Source: Hyphomicrobium_A sp036559705
Lineage (GTDB): Bacteria > Pseudomonadota > Alphaproteobacteria > Rhizobiales > Hyphomicrobiaceae
Direction of reading: 5' to 3'
Assembly: GCA_036559705.1 (NCBI GenBank)
Contig: DATBSP010000082.1
Span: 1 to 7,156, forward strand
DNA length: 7,156 nucleotides
Both the position numbers and the translations under genes were made by a program. Shown piece by piece: positions 1 through 6,307 of this stretch (its first letter is position 1; each line of letters begins with the position of its first letter). The notes under the pieces were generated by a model, which did not search any database, was not told where the DNA came from, and worked only from the letters and a program-made list of their open reading frames with translations.

Positions 1-62
1 ATCTGCTGCACGCGGGCCTGCATCTCGCCCACCTGCTTCATCATGCCCATCAGGTCCTTCAT
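1..62 (-). CDS. ybaB: YbaB/EbfC nucleoid-associated protein, N-terminal fragment
   Basis: Only the first 20 codons are inside the window; the gene continues past the left edge. The peptide begins MKDLMGMMKQVGEMQARVQQ, the usual opening of the YbaB/EbfC family: a methionine- and glutamine-rich first helix. These small dimeric proteins bind DNA and are often encoded with recombination and replication genes. The start at 60-62 is supported by a GGAG ribosome site about ten bases upstream, in the 34-base gap after dnaX. The order dnaX-ybaB, normally followed by recR, is widely conserved and supports the call. The short gap points to co-transcription with dnaX. I infer that recR lies just outside the window. 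Confidence 0.85.
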   Translation of the reverse strand, partial: MKDLMGMMKQVGEMQARVQQ

Positions 63-96
63 GCGCTGAGCTCTCCAGTTGCTGCCGGTGCCAATT

Positions 97-1911
97 TCAA
101 CCTGTTCCGGTCTCGTCGCGCGGTGGCGCGATCAGTTCGCGTATTTCGGCGATCTTGGCATCGGGAAATTGATCGAGCACGGCCCTTACGGCCGGATGCG
201 CCTTGAGCTGCTCGAGCTCGGCCGCCTCGCGCTCGCGCCGCACCTCGCCACGCGGGCGCTCGCCGGGCGCCTTCGATAGCAAGACCACCCACTTGCGCGA
301 GGTCCAGACATTGAGCTTTTCGCGCAGCTCATTGGCGATGTGCGGCGGCGCGCCCGGCAAGAGGAACAGATCGATCGAGCCGGCGGCGTAATCGAACTTC
401 ACGAGGCTGGTGCGGTCTTCGAGGTGCACCTTCAGCATCATGTCGCGCCGTTCGCCGGCAAGTGCGATGACCTCGTCGAACGAGCGCGGATCGGTAAACA
501 GGGTGGGCGCCGCGGCATCGTCATCGGGTACGACGTCACCGAAAAAAGCTTCGTAGTCAGGACCGAAGCCGGGATCTTCGTCATCGCTAGCAGGCGGTGA
601 AGCCAGAGCGGCGGCGTCCGGCGGTGCCGGCGAGATTCGATTGAGGGGTGCATCCCGGGTGCCGCCGTTGTCGGCCGGCGCGGGCTTGCCGCTGCGCGCC
701 AGCGCCCCTTCGCCGCCGAGCAACCGGATGACCTCGTCCGGCGCCGGCAGATCGGCGGTGTAGGCAAGCCGGATCAGTACCATCTCGGCGGCAGCGCGCG
801 GGTTAGCCGCCTTGGCCGTCTCCTCGCCGCCCTTGAGCAGCATCTGCCAGGCGCGCGACAAAAGCGGCGTCGATAACTTGCCGGCGATTGCAGAAGCGCG
901 ACGCTTTTCCTCGGCGCTAAGGCCCTCGCTGCCAGCATCGTCGCCAACGGCCTTGACGCGGGCTGCTGCGTGCACGGCCTCGGCAAGATCGGCAAGCAGT
1001 TGCACCGGCTCGGCGCCGTCGCGATGCAATTCATCGAGCGAGGCCAACGCCGCCTTGGCGTCGCCGCGGAACACGTGCTCGAGCAAATCGAAGATGCGGC
1101 CGCGGTCGGCGAGGCCGAGCATGTCGCGCACCGTTTCGACGCGCACCGCGCCCTCGCCCATGGCGATCGCCTGATCGAGCAGCGACAGACCGTCGCGCAC
1201 CGAGCCCTCGGCGGCGCGGGATATGAGCGCCAGCGCGTCGCCCTGCGCCGTGGCGCCTTCGCTGGCGACGATGTTGGTGAAATGTGCGGCAAGCTCCGGC
1301 ACGTCGACGCGACGCAGGTCGAAACGCTGCGTGCGCGACAGCACCGTCACTGGCACTTTGCGGATCTCGGTCGTCGCGAAAATGAACTTCACGTGCTCTG
1401 GCGGTTCTTCCAGCGTCTTCAGGAGCGCATTGAACGCGCCCTTTGACAGCATGTGGACTTCGTCGATGATGAAAACCTTGGTGCGCGCGATAATCGGCTT
1501 GTAGCGCGCGCTCTCGATCAGCTCGCGGATGTTGTCGACACCCGTGTTGGAGGCGGCGTCCATCTCGATGACGTCGGGATGGCGGCTCTCCATGATCTCG
1601 GTGCAGTGTCGGCCGAGCTCGGGCATGTCGAAGGTCGGCGCCTTGACCGTATCGGTCTCGTAGTTGAGCGCCCGGGCGATAATGCGCGCCGTCGTCGTCT
1701 TGCCGACGCCGCGCACGCCAGTGAGCATGTAGGCTTGCGCGATGCGCCCCGAAGCGAAGGCGTTGCGCAGCGTCCTGACCATGGCCTCCTGGCCAATGAG
1801 GTCGTCGAAGGTCTGCGGCCGATACTTGCGGGCGAGGACGACATACGGTTGTTGCGCAGCGCCGTCCGCGTCTGCTGTCGTCTTCGCGCTATCGGATTTC
1901 TTTTTCGCCAT
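97..1911 (-). CDS. dnaX: DNA polymerase III subunit gamma/tau (clamp loader ATPase)
   Basis: This 604-residue AAA+ protein is the motor and scaffold of the clamp loader, which places the beta clamp on primed DNA at the replication fork. Visible motifs are the RKYRPQTFDDLIGQ opening (28-41), Walker A GVRGVGKT (65-72), Walker B with sensor region IIDEVHML (147-154), and the SRC-type arginine-finger motif, here SRT (191-193). The collar domain follows, then a Pro/Ala/Asp-rich linker (about 405-470) and a tau-type C-terminal region that would contact polymerase alpha and helicase. Only one cysteine (C102) is present, so the four-cysteine zinc module of E. coli DnaX cannot form. The ATG at 1909-1911 has AAGG seven bases upstream. 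The gene lies between ffs and ybaB. A candidate frameshift site at codons 455-457 could produce a shorter gamma form. Identity is firm; the gamma form is inference. Confidence 0.97.
   Translation of the reverse strand: MAKKKSDSAKTTADADGAAQQPYVVLARKYRPQTFDDLIGQEAMVRTLRNAFASGRIAQAYMLTGVRGVGKTTTARIIARALNYETDTVKAPTFDMPELGRHCTEIMESRHPDVIEMDAASNTGVDNIRELIESARYKPIIARTKVFIIDEVHMLSKGAFNALLKTLEEPPEHVKFIFATTEIRKVPVTVLSRTQRFDLRRVDVPELAAHFTNIVASEGATAQGDALALISRAAEGSVRDGLSLLDQAIAMGEGAVRVETVRDMLGLADRGRIFDLLEHVFRGDAKAALASLDELHRDGAEPVQLLADLAEAVHAAARVKAVGDDAGSEGLSAEEKRRASAIAGKLSTPLLSRAWQMLLKGGEETAKAANPRAAAEMVLIRLAYTADLPAPDEVIRLLGGEGALARSGKPAPADNGGTRDAPLNRISPAPPDAAALASPPASDDEDPGFGPDYEAFFGDVVPDDDAAAPTLFTDPRSFDEVIALAGERRDMMLKVHLEDRTSLVKFDYAAGSIDLFLLPGAPPHIANELREKLNVWTSRKWVVLLSKAPGERPRGEVRREREAAELEQLKAHPAVRAVLDQFPDAKIAEIRELIAPPRDETGTG
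519..547 (-). other. Candidate -1 ribosomal frameshift signal inside dnaX
   Basis: Read on the gene strand, codons GCT TTT TTC contain the canonical X_XXY_YYZ slippery heptamer T_TTT_TTC (547-541). A -1 slip there would read CGG and then TGA (538-536), ending the protein at residue 458. After a five-base spacer comes a 6-bp stem-loop: CGUCGU (535-530), loop ACCCG, AUGACG (524-519), with one G-U pair. The layout matches E. coli dnaX, where A_AAA_AAG is followed by one codon and UGA and then a hairpin, giving gamma. The GAA GCT TTT codons end in A or T, against the strong GC bias around them. Against it: the stem is short, no Shine-Dalgarno-like enhancer is evident upstream, and two adjacent Phe codons can give such a run by chance. 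Confidence 0.5.
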
Positions 1912-1922
1912 GACCCTGCCTT

Positions 1923-2004
1923 AGGCCCGCAGGGCCTCTGGCCACAAAGTGTGGCCAGGCGCTCGGCGCCGCCCCCGCGGAGTGCGCCCGATCGCATTGC
2001 GATC
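1923..2004 (-). promoter_or_regulatory. Cluster of triloop hairpins in the dnaX leader
   Basis: The 121 bases between ffs and dnaX hold four perfect stems, each with a three-base loop: 6 bp (1990-2004, arms GATCGC/GCGATC), 5 bp (1958-1970, GGCGC/GCGCC), 9 bp (1938-1958, CTGGCCACA/TGTGGCCAG) and 6 bp (1923-1937, AGGCCC/GGGCCT). The last three abut one another. The final one ends directly against the AAGG ribosome site of dnaX. None is followed by a T run, so they do not look like intrinsic terminators. A role in translation, RNA stability or slowing read-through from ffs is inference; the stems themselves are plain in the sequence. Confidence 0.55.
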
Positions 2005-2030
2005 CGATTAGCGCGCGTGAGCGAGAATAA

Positions 2031-2127
2031 AGAGGAGGCTGACGAACGACCCGCGTCCTGATCGTTAGGGCTGCTTCCTTCCGGACCTGACCCGGTTGGC
2101 GAGGGATGCGTCCGACGCCAACCTCCC
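2031..2127 (-). ncRNA. ffs: Signal recognition particle RNA (4.5S, small bacterial type)
   Basis: The RNA part of the signal recognition particle; with Ffh it targets nascent inner-membrane proteins to FtsY. The apical domain is unmistakable: the complement of 2069-2092 holds the conserved GUCAGGUCCGGAAGGAAGC core, with a UCC/GGA stem capped by a GGAA tetraloop at 2079-2082. The ends pair as expected: GGAGGUUGGCG (2126-2116) with CGUCAGCCUCC (2044-2034), an 11-bp helix with two G-U pairs. Length is about 95 nt, normal for the small type without an Alu domain. The 3' end runs into CUUUAUU, which together with the closing helix may terminate transcription. Ends are inferred from pairing and the promoter, so allow a few bases. 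It lies upstream of dnaX on the same strand, as scr does in B. subtilis. Confidence 0.95.
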
Positions 2128-2134
2128 GGGGGCG

Positions 2135-2163
2135 ATTATGGGGGGTGCGGCCGCGCGTTACAA
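2135..2163 (-). promoter_or_regulatory. Sigma-70-type promoter of ffs
   Basis: On the minus strand a -35 box TTGTAA (2163-2158) and a -10 box CATAAT (2140-2135) are separated by exactly 17 bases. The predicted first base of the SRP RNA, G at 2127, lies seven bases beyond the -10 box. The match of promoter geometry with the independently folded RNA end supports both. It may also supply dnaX transcription if ffs termination is incomplete. Confidence 0.7.
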
Positions 2164-2242
2164 CCCTCCCCAACGCGCACGAACGCCTTCTGCGCTCTGT
2201 CATTTTTCCGCTCTAGGATCGGTGCACAAAGGGCGCGGCGCG

Positions 2243-2256
2243 CATTTGCGCAAATG
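2243..2256. promoter_or_regulatory. 14-bp perfect palindrome, possible operator
   Basis: CATTTGCGCAAATG is a perfect 14-bp palindrome with no central spacer, in the divergent region between ffs and the hydrolase gene. It ends ten bases before the TTGACA box at 2267-2272. Its symmetry and AT-flanked GC core suit a dimeric repressor or activator site. No known regulator is recognised, so the function is inference. Confidence 0.4.
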
Positions 2257-2266
2257 GAACGCATAT

Positions 2267-2294
2267 TTGACAGCACGCTCGGGCGCCCAATAGG
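2267..2294 (+). promoter_or_regulatory. Probable promoter of the hydrolase gene
   Basis: A consensus -35 box TTGACA (2267-2272) is followed after 16 bases by AATAGG (2289-2294), a weak -10 match. This would start RNA near 2300, giving a leader of about 30 bases that includes the GGGGGGA ribosome site at 2313-2319. The -35 is strong and the -10 poor, which could fit an activated promoter; the call rests mainly on position. Confidence 0.4.
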
Positions 2295-2328
2295 CTGCGA
2301 GCGCATTCTTTCGGGGGGACGATTGCAC

Positions 2329-4449
2329 ATGAGGCATTTTGCGGCGTTGTTCGCGTCTTTGTGCGCAGTTGCGTACCTTGCAGCGGCGCCGCCAGCGCGC
2401 GCCGCCTGCCCAGAGGGCGATGATCTCGACATCCAGTTGCGCGACAAAGAGGTGCAGCGTCAGCTGATCCTCTCCGGCGTCCTCGGCGCCGAGATCGGCC
2501 GCTCCAACGAGCGCATGCTGCGCACCGCCGTGCTTGACTTCCGCGCCGCCAACAACTTGCCCGGAACCGATCAGGCAGTGCTGACGGAAGCCGAGTGCGA
2601 CATGCTCAAGCGCAACAACGATGCCATTTACGCGTCCATCGGCTTCCAGCAGGTTATCAACCCGGTCAATCAGCTCAAGATGACCTTTCCGGCTGGCCTG
2701 CTGCCGCCGGAGGCAAAGCCCTCGACCGAGAGCTGGCAGGAGTACGAAAATCCGCAGGTCAGCCGCGTGGGCATCGACGTGTTCCGCGTCTCGGGCCGCG
2801 AGTCATCCACCAACTCATTCGCCAGCGGCTACCAGTCCTACAACGCGTTGACGCTGACCTATGTGCACAACTCCGGCTCGGAGCTCGTGGCCGAAGGCGC
2901 CGGAAATCGCTGGGGTTCACGCTACTACTTCCACAACATGACCTTCGAATATCAGGGTGGGCAGCGCGGCATCTACCTTCGCTTCGACACGAAGCCGCCG
3001 GAGAACTTCGTACCTCCGCCCGAGATCCTGCCGGCCGCGCGGCTGGAAAAGATCAAGAAGCAGATCGGCAAGCTCTACACCGGCGGCATCGCCGGTGCGC
3101 CGCCGCCAGGAGAGACTGAAGTCGCCTGGGCTTTGATTGCGCGTGCCGTGTTTAACATTGTGGCCTCCGATTTTTATTACCAGAACGGCTGGCGCGAGCT
3201 CACCACCAAGTACTGTGTGTTCGGATCGGGCAAGCGGGCGCGGCGCGGCGGCGTGCGCATCGTGTTCGCGACGACGCGCGCTGTTGCCAACAAGGACGGC
3301 GACATGACTACCATGTTCGGCAACAGCGCGAGCGACAAGATCACCTTCGGTTGCGTGCAGGTGAACCCGCGTATTTCGAGCACGCGCGATGCCACGTATC
3401 GCGGAGCCTGGCGCGGTGGCGCGCGGGCGGCGAACTCGCGCATCAAGCTGCTCAGCGATCCGATCGACCGCAGCAGCGAGAACTACGTGCGCATCGTGGA
3501 CTCGGCAGCGGCTGAGGACGCCACGCACGCCCTGCTGGTCATTCACGGCTACAACAACTCGTTCATCGAAGCCATACAGGCGGCGGCGCGCATCGCCGGC
3601 GGAGCCGATTACAAGGGCCGCGTCTACATGTTCTCATGGCCGAGCGTCAGCTCTTCGGTGCGCTATCTGCAGGACGTCGACAACGCCGAGGAGGCGGAGG
3701 GATCGTTGCAGGCGTTCCTCGCCGCCATCCTGCGCGACAACAACATCCACACGCTCGACATCGTCGCTCACAGCATGGGCTCACAGCAGCTGATGCGCGT
3801 GATGGGATCCATCCGCGGCATCCTAGACGGGCGGCGGCAGGAGGAAGGCTCGTTGCACCTCGGGCAGGTCGTCTTCGCGGCGCCGGACGTCTCGGCAGCC
3901 GTGTTCAACACCAAGATCCTCACTTGGGCGAAGCTTGCCCAGCGCGTCACGATCTATACGTCGGGCGGAGACTGGGTGCTGTGGCTATCATCGTTCCTCC
4001 GCGCCTTTAATGACCGCGCAGGCGGCCACACGCCGTGGGGCGACCCGCTGTACGTCAACGCATCCAATGTCTACGTCATCGACAAGTCGCCGCCCGAGTA
4101 CGACTACTGGAAATTCTTCAAGTACACGCACGCCGACTACGTCGACGACAAGGTGATCCTCAACGACATCCAGACGGTGATCACCGGCAAGCCGGCCGGC
4201 GATCCGACCAAGCGCGACCCCGAAGGCAAGGTGTTCAAGGTCATGGCTTACAAGGGCATGGCCGGCAAAACCTACTGGGAGACGCTGCCCGAGGGTCCGA
4301 TGGCGGAGGCGAAGGAAGCCGTGAAGGAAGGTCTCAAGCTGAAGGCACCGCCAACGGCGCACGCTCCTGCCGCCCCGCCGGCCACTCAACCGACGGCCCA
4401 ACAGCCCCCTCCTCAGCCGGCAACGGGAGCGACCGGCGCGACGCGCTAG
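2329..4449 (+). CDS. Exported alpha/beta hydrolase, DUF900/COG4782 type
   Basis: A 706-residue protein, probably a periplasmic or secreted esterase/lipase-like hydrolase; its substrate is unknown. A Sec signal peptide covers residues 1-25 (basic start, hydrophobic core, cleavage after ARA). I chose ATG 2329 because GGGGGGA lies nine bases upstream and the signal peptide begins there; an in-frame ATG at 2254 would bury it. Residues 26-300 form an uncharacterised N-terminal part; about 40-95 faintly resembles a peptidoglycan-binding helical domain, and C27/C90 could form a disulfide. The DUF900-like module starts at VRIVFATTR (309-317) and holds HGYNNS (406-411) and the nucleophile elbow AHSMGS with S482. 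D548 (GGDW) and H601 (THADY) are my candidates for the rest of the triad. The last ~35 residues are a Pro/Ala/Thr/Gln-rich tail. The stop overlaps that of the convergent SDR gene. Confidence 0.85.
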   Translation: MRHFAALFASLCAVAYLAAAPPARAACPEGDDLDIQLRDKEVQRQLILSGVLGAEIGRSNERMLRTAVLDFRAANNLPGTDQAVLTEAECDMLKRNNDAIYASIGFQQVINPVNQLKMTFPAGLLPPEAKPSTESWQEYENPQVSRVGIDVFRVSGRESSTNSFASGYQSYNALTLTYVHNSGSELVAEGAGNRWGSRYYFHNMTFEYQGGQRGIYLRFDTKPPENFVPPPEILPAARLEKIKKQIGKLYTGGIAGAPPPGETEVAWALIARAVFNIVASDFYYQNGWRELTTKYCVFGSGKRARRGGVRIVFATTRAVANKDGDMTTMFGNSASDKITFGCVQVNPRISSTRDATYRGAWRGGARAANSRIKLLSDPIDRSSENYVRIVDSAAAEDATHALLVIHGYNNSFIEAIQAAARIAGGADYKGRVYMFSWPSVSSSVRYLQDVDNAEEAEGSLQAFLAAILRDNNIHTLDIVAHSMGSQQLMRVMGSIRGILDGRRQEEGSLHLGQVVFAAPDVSAAVFNTKILTWAKLAQRVTIYTSGGDWVLWLSSFLRAFNDRAGGHTPWGDPLYVNASNVYVIDKSPPEYDYWKFFKYTHADYVDDKVILNDIQTVITGKPAGDPTKRDPEGKVFKVMAYKGMAGKTYWETLPEGPMAEAKEAVKEGLKLKAPPTAHAPAAPPATQPTAQQPPPQPATGATGATR

Positions 4450-5195
4450 ATGCAGCGGCCGCCGTCGACCTCGAGCGCGACGCCAGTGATGAACGAGGAT
4501 GCCGGGTCGGCGAGAAAAATCGCCGCGTTGGCGATGTCGTGGGGGCGCGACAGCCGTCCCAAGGGAATACCTGCCAGAAACTTGGCGCGGTTCTCCGGCG
4601 TGTCGGGCGAACCCATGAACTGCGTCAGCATGCCGGTCTCACCCATCACCGGATTGATAGCGTTGACGCGGATATTCTTCGGCGCCAACTCGGCCGCCAT
4701 CGACTTGGTCAGCGTGATCACCGCGCCCTTCGACCCGTTGTACCAGGTGAGCCCGGGTCGCGGGCGAATGCCGGCGGTGGAGGCGATGTTGATGATGCTG
4801 CCGCCGCCGCGCTTTTCCATCTTCGGCACCGCGGCGATGGTCGCCAGGTAGATAGATTTGACGTTCACGGCGAAGATGCGATCAAACTCGACTTCGCTGA
4901 CCTCGAGCAACGGCCGGTTGCGGTGCGTGATGCCGGCGTTGTTGACGACGATGTCGACAGCGCCGAAAGCCTCGGTGGCGGTCCGCACCATGGTGTCGAT
5001 GTCGTCTTTTTGCGACACGTCGCCCTGCACGGGGATGATCTTGTCGCCGAAGCCACCCGCGAACTCGCGCACGCCCTCGCCGTTGATATCGGCGGCCACG
5101 ACACTGGCGCCTTCCAGCGCGAACCGCTCGGCAATGGCGCGCCCGAACCCGGACGCCGCGCCGGTGACGATGGCTACCTTGCCCGCGAGCTTCAT
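4446..5195 (-). CDS. Short-chain dehydrogenase/reductase (SDR) family oxidoreductase
   Basis: A 249-residue classical SDR, a usual full length, probably cytosolic and acting on an alcohol/ketone pair; the substrate cannot be read from sequence. The Rossmann motif is TGAASGFG (11-18). D36 at the end of the second strand favours NAD(H) over NADP(H). NNAG is at 85-88, the catalytic set is N111, S139, Y152 and K156 with standard spacing, and the C-terminal VDGG motif ends in RCI. Members like this are often labelled glucose 1-dehydrogenase or 3-oxoacyl-ACP reductase, which should not be taken as a function. The ATG lies 12 bases after the pheA stop, with GAGG five bases upstream, so co-transcription and perhaps coupled translation with pheA are likely. 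Its stop shares a CTAG with the convergent hydrolase gene. Confidence 0.9.
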   Translation of the reverse strand: MKLAGKVAIVTGAASGFGRAIAERFALEGASVVAADINGEGVREFAGGFGDKIIPVQGDVSQKDDIDTMVRTATEAFGAVDIVVNNAGITHRNRPLLEVSEVEFDRIFAVNVKSIYLATIAAVPKMEKRGGGSIINIASTAGIRPRPGLTWYNGSKGAVITLTKSMAAELAPKNIRVNAINPVMGETGMLTQFMGSPDTPENRAKFLAGIPLGRLSRPHDIANAAIFLADPASSFITGVALEVDGGRCI

Positions 5196-5207
5196 GTCGA
5201 CCTCACT

Positions 5208-6116
5208 TCAGCGGCGCCGCCGCACGGGGATCTTGCCTTCGGCGGCCAGACGCGCCGCTTCCGCCCGATAGGGGCTGGCGCGATAGGTTCCAAGCACCTT
5301 CTTTTCGCTGGAGAAGAACGACAGCTCCTCGAGCGCCAGGCGCACCATGCGATCCGACAGATGGCCTTCGATGTCGGCGAAGAACATCGTGGCGTTGAAC
5401 GTGCCTTCGAGCTGATAGCTTTCGAGCTTCGTCATGTTCACGCCGTTGGTGGCAAAACCGCCCAGCGCCTTGTAGAGCGCCGCCGGCACGTTGCGCACGC
5501 GGAAGATAAAAGTCGTGATGACGGGCGCCTCGTCGGGCTCGGCGTCGTCGGCCTCGGCCGAGAGCACGACGAAGCGCGTCGTATTGTGCATCTCGTCCTC
5601 GACGTCGTTGGCGAGGATGTCGAGGCCGTAAATCTCGGCGGCGAGCGAAGAGGCAATGGCCGCGAGCGTCGGGTCCTTGGCTTCGCTCACCATGCGCGCC
5701 GAGCCGGCAGTGTCAGCCTCGGGCACCGGCTTCACGCCCAGCTCGATAAGCTTCCGGCGGCACTGGCCGAGCGCCTGCGTATGGCTCAAGACGCGCTTGA
5801 TGGTTTTCAGCGTGGCGCCCGGCACCGCCATCAGCTGATGGCGCACGCGCAAGAAGTGCTCGCCGACGATGTAGAGGTCGGCGTCGGGCAGCAGATGGTG
5901 GATGTCGGCGACGCGCCCCGCAACCGAGTTCTCGATGGGAATCATGGCAAGGCGCGCTTCGCCCGCCTTCACCGCCTGCAGCACATCTTCAAAGGTTGGA
6001 CAAGCAACGGCTTCCAAATCGGGGAACGCCTCGCGGCAAGCGAGGTGCGAATTGGCGCCTGGCTCGCCCTGGTAGGCGATGCGTTCGGCGGCCGGCTTAT
6101 TGTTCGTTGCGGTCAT
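5208..6116 (-). CDS. pheA: Prephenate dehydratase
   Basis: Converts prephenate to phenylpyruvate with loss of water and CO2, the committed step to phenylalanine, in the cytosol. The 302-residue protein is monofunctional: there is no chorismate mutase domain. The dehydratase domain (about 12-183) opens with IAYQGEPGANSH, has IENSVAG (61-67) and ends with the catalytic TRF motif (180-182). An ACT domain (about 200-280) should bind phenylalanine for feedback control; it carries GVNMTKLESYQLEG, where E. coli has ESRP, a variant I associate with alphaproteobacterial PheA. A basic tail (RRRR) of about 20 residues follows. No clear ribosome site precedes the ATG at 6114-6116, but no other start fits the domain. 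The SDR gene follows after 12 bases; kdsB lies upstream beyond the TPR gene. Confidence 0.95.
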   Translation of the reverse strand: MTATNNKPAAERIAYQGEPGANSHLACREAFPDLEAVACPTFEDVLQAVKAGEARLAMIPIENSVAGRVADIHHLLPDADLYIVGEHFLRVRHQLMAVPGATLKTIKRVLSHTQALGQCRRKLIELGVKPVPEADTAGSARMVSEAKDPTLAAIASSLAAEIYGLDILANDVEDEMHNTTRFVVLSAEADDAEPDEAPVITTFIFRVRNVPAALYKALGGFATNGVNMTKLESYQLEGTFNATMFFADIEGHLSDRMVRLALEELSFFSSEKKVLGTYRASPYRAEAARLAAEGKIPVRRRR

Positions 6117-6307
6117 CTGGGCACTGGAGATATTTGGCGGGCCACCGGTAGCGGAATTGTTGGAGGCCGTTCTATGCCCTTACGGACGGCGCCCTGCAAG
6201 CCGTCCCGGCTCTTCATGGCCGGGCGAAGGTTGAAACGTCGGCGCCGTCCCGGAAGGGTAGTATCGTTTCGCATTGAAGATTGGCGACGTATTGCGAGGG
6301 AAAGCCG
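6117..6307. promoter_or_regulatory. Divergent pheA / TPR-gene intergenic region with inverted repeat
   Basis: These 191 bases must hold the promoters for pheA (leftward) and the TPR gene (rightward), but I find no convincing -35/-10 pair for either. A perfect 10-bp inverted repeat, GGACGGCGCC (6184-6193) and GGCGCCGTCC (6241-6250), encloses a smaller stem, CCCGGC (6205-6210) and GCCGGG (6219-6224). These could form a nested RNA structure or protein sites. GAGGGA at 6296-6301 is the ribosome site of the TPR gene. Confidence 0.4.

Noticed and set aside
542..547. Transcriptional slippage at the six-T run in dnaX, as in Thermus
   Set aside because: A run of six is short for efficient polymerase slippage; the phased heptamer makes ribosomal frameshifting the better hypothesis, though slippage is not excluded.
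1938..1958. A rho-independent terminator between ffs and dnaX
   Set aside because: The 9-bp stem is strong but followed directly by another hairpin and not by a T run on either strand.
1453..2061. A 202-codon plus-strand open frame covering the dnaX 5' end and the ffs RNA
   Set aside because: It is antisense to Walker A and Walker B of dnaX and to the SRP RNA, and has no family resemblance.
2254..2328. An upstream in-frame ATG that would lengthen the hydrolase by 25 residues
   Set aside because: It would put 25 residues before a clear signal peptide, lies before the likely -35 box and has no good ribosome site; ATG 2329 has GGGGGGA at a proper distance.
6231..6264. A promoter for the TPR gene formed by TTGAAA and TAGTAT
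   Set aside because: The spacing is 22 bases, too long for a sigma-70 promoter.
6281..6307. A TTG start nine codons upstream of the TPR gene start
   Set aside because: ATG 6308 is preceded by GAGGGA at six bases and opens a normal signal peptide; the TTG has no comparable support.
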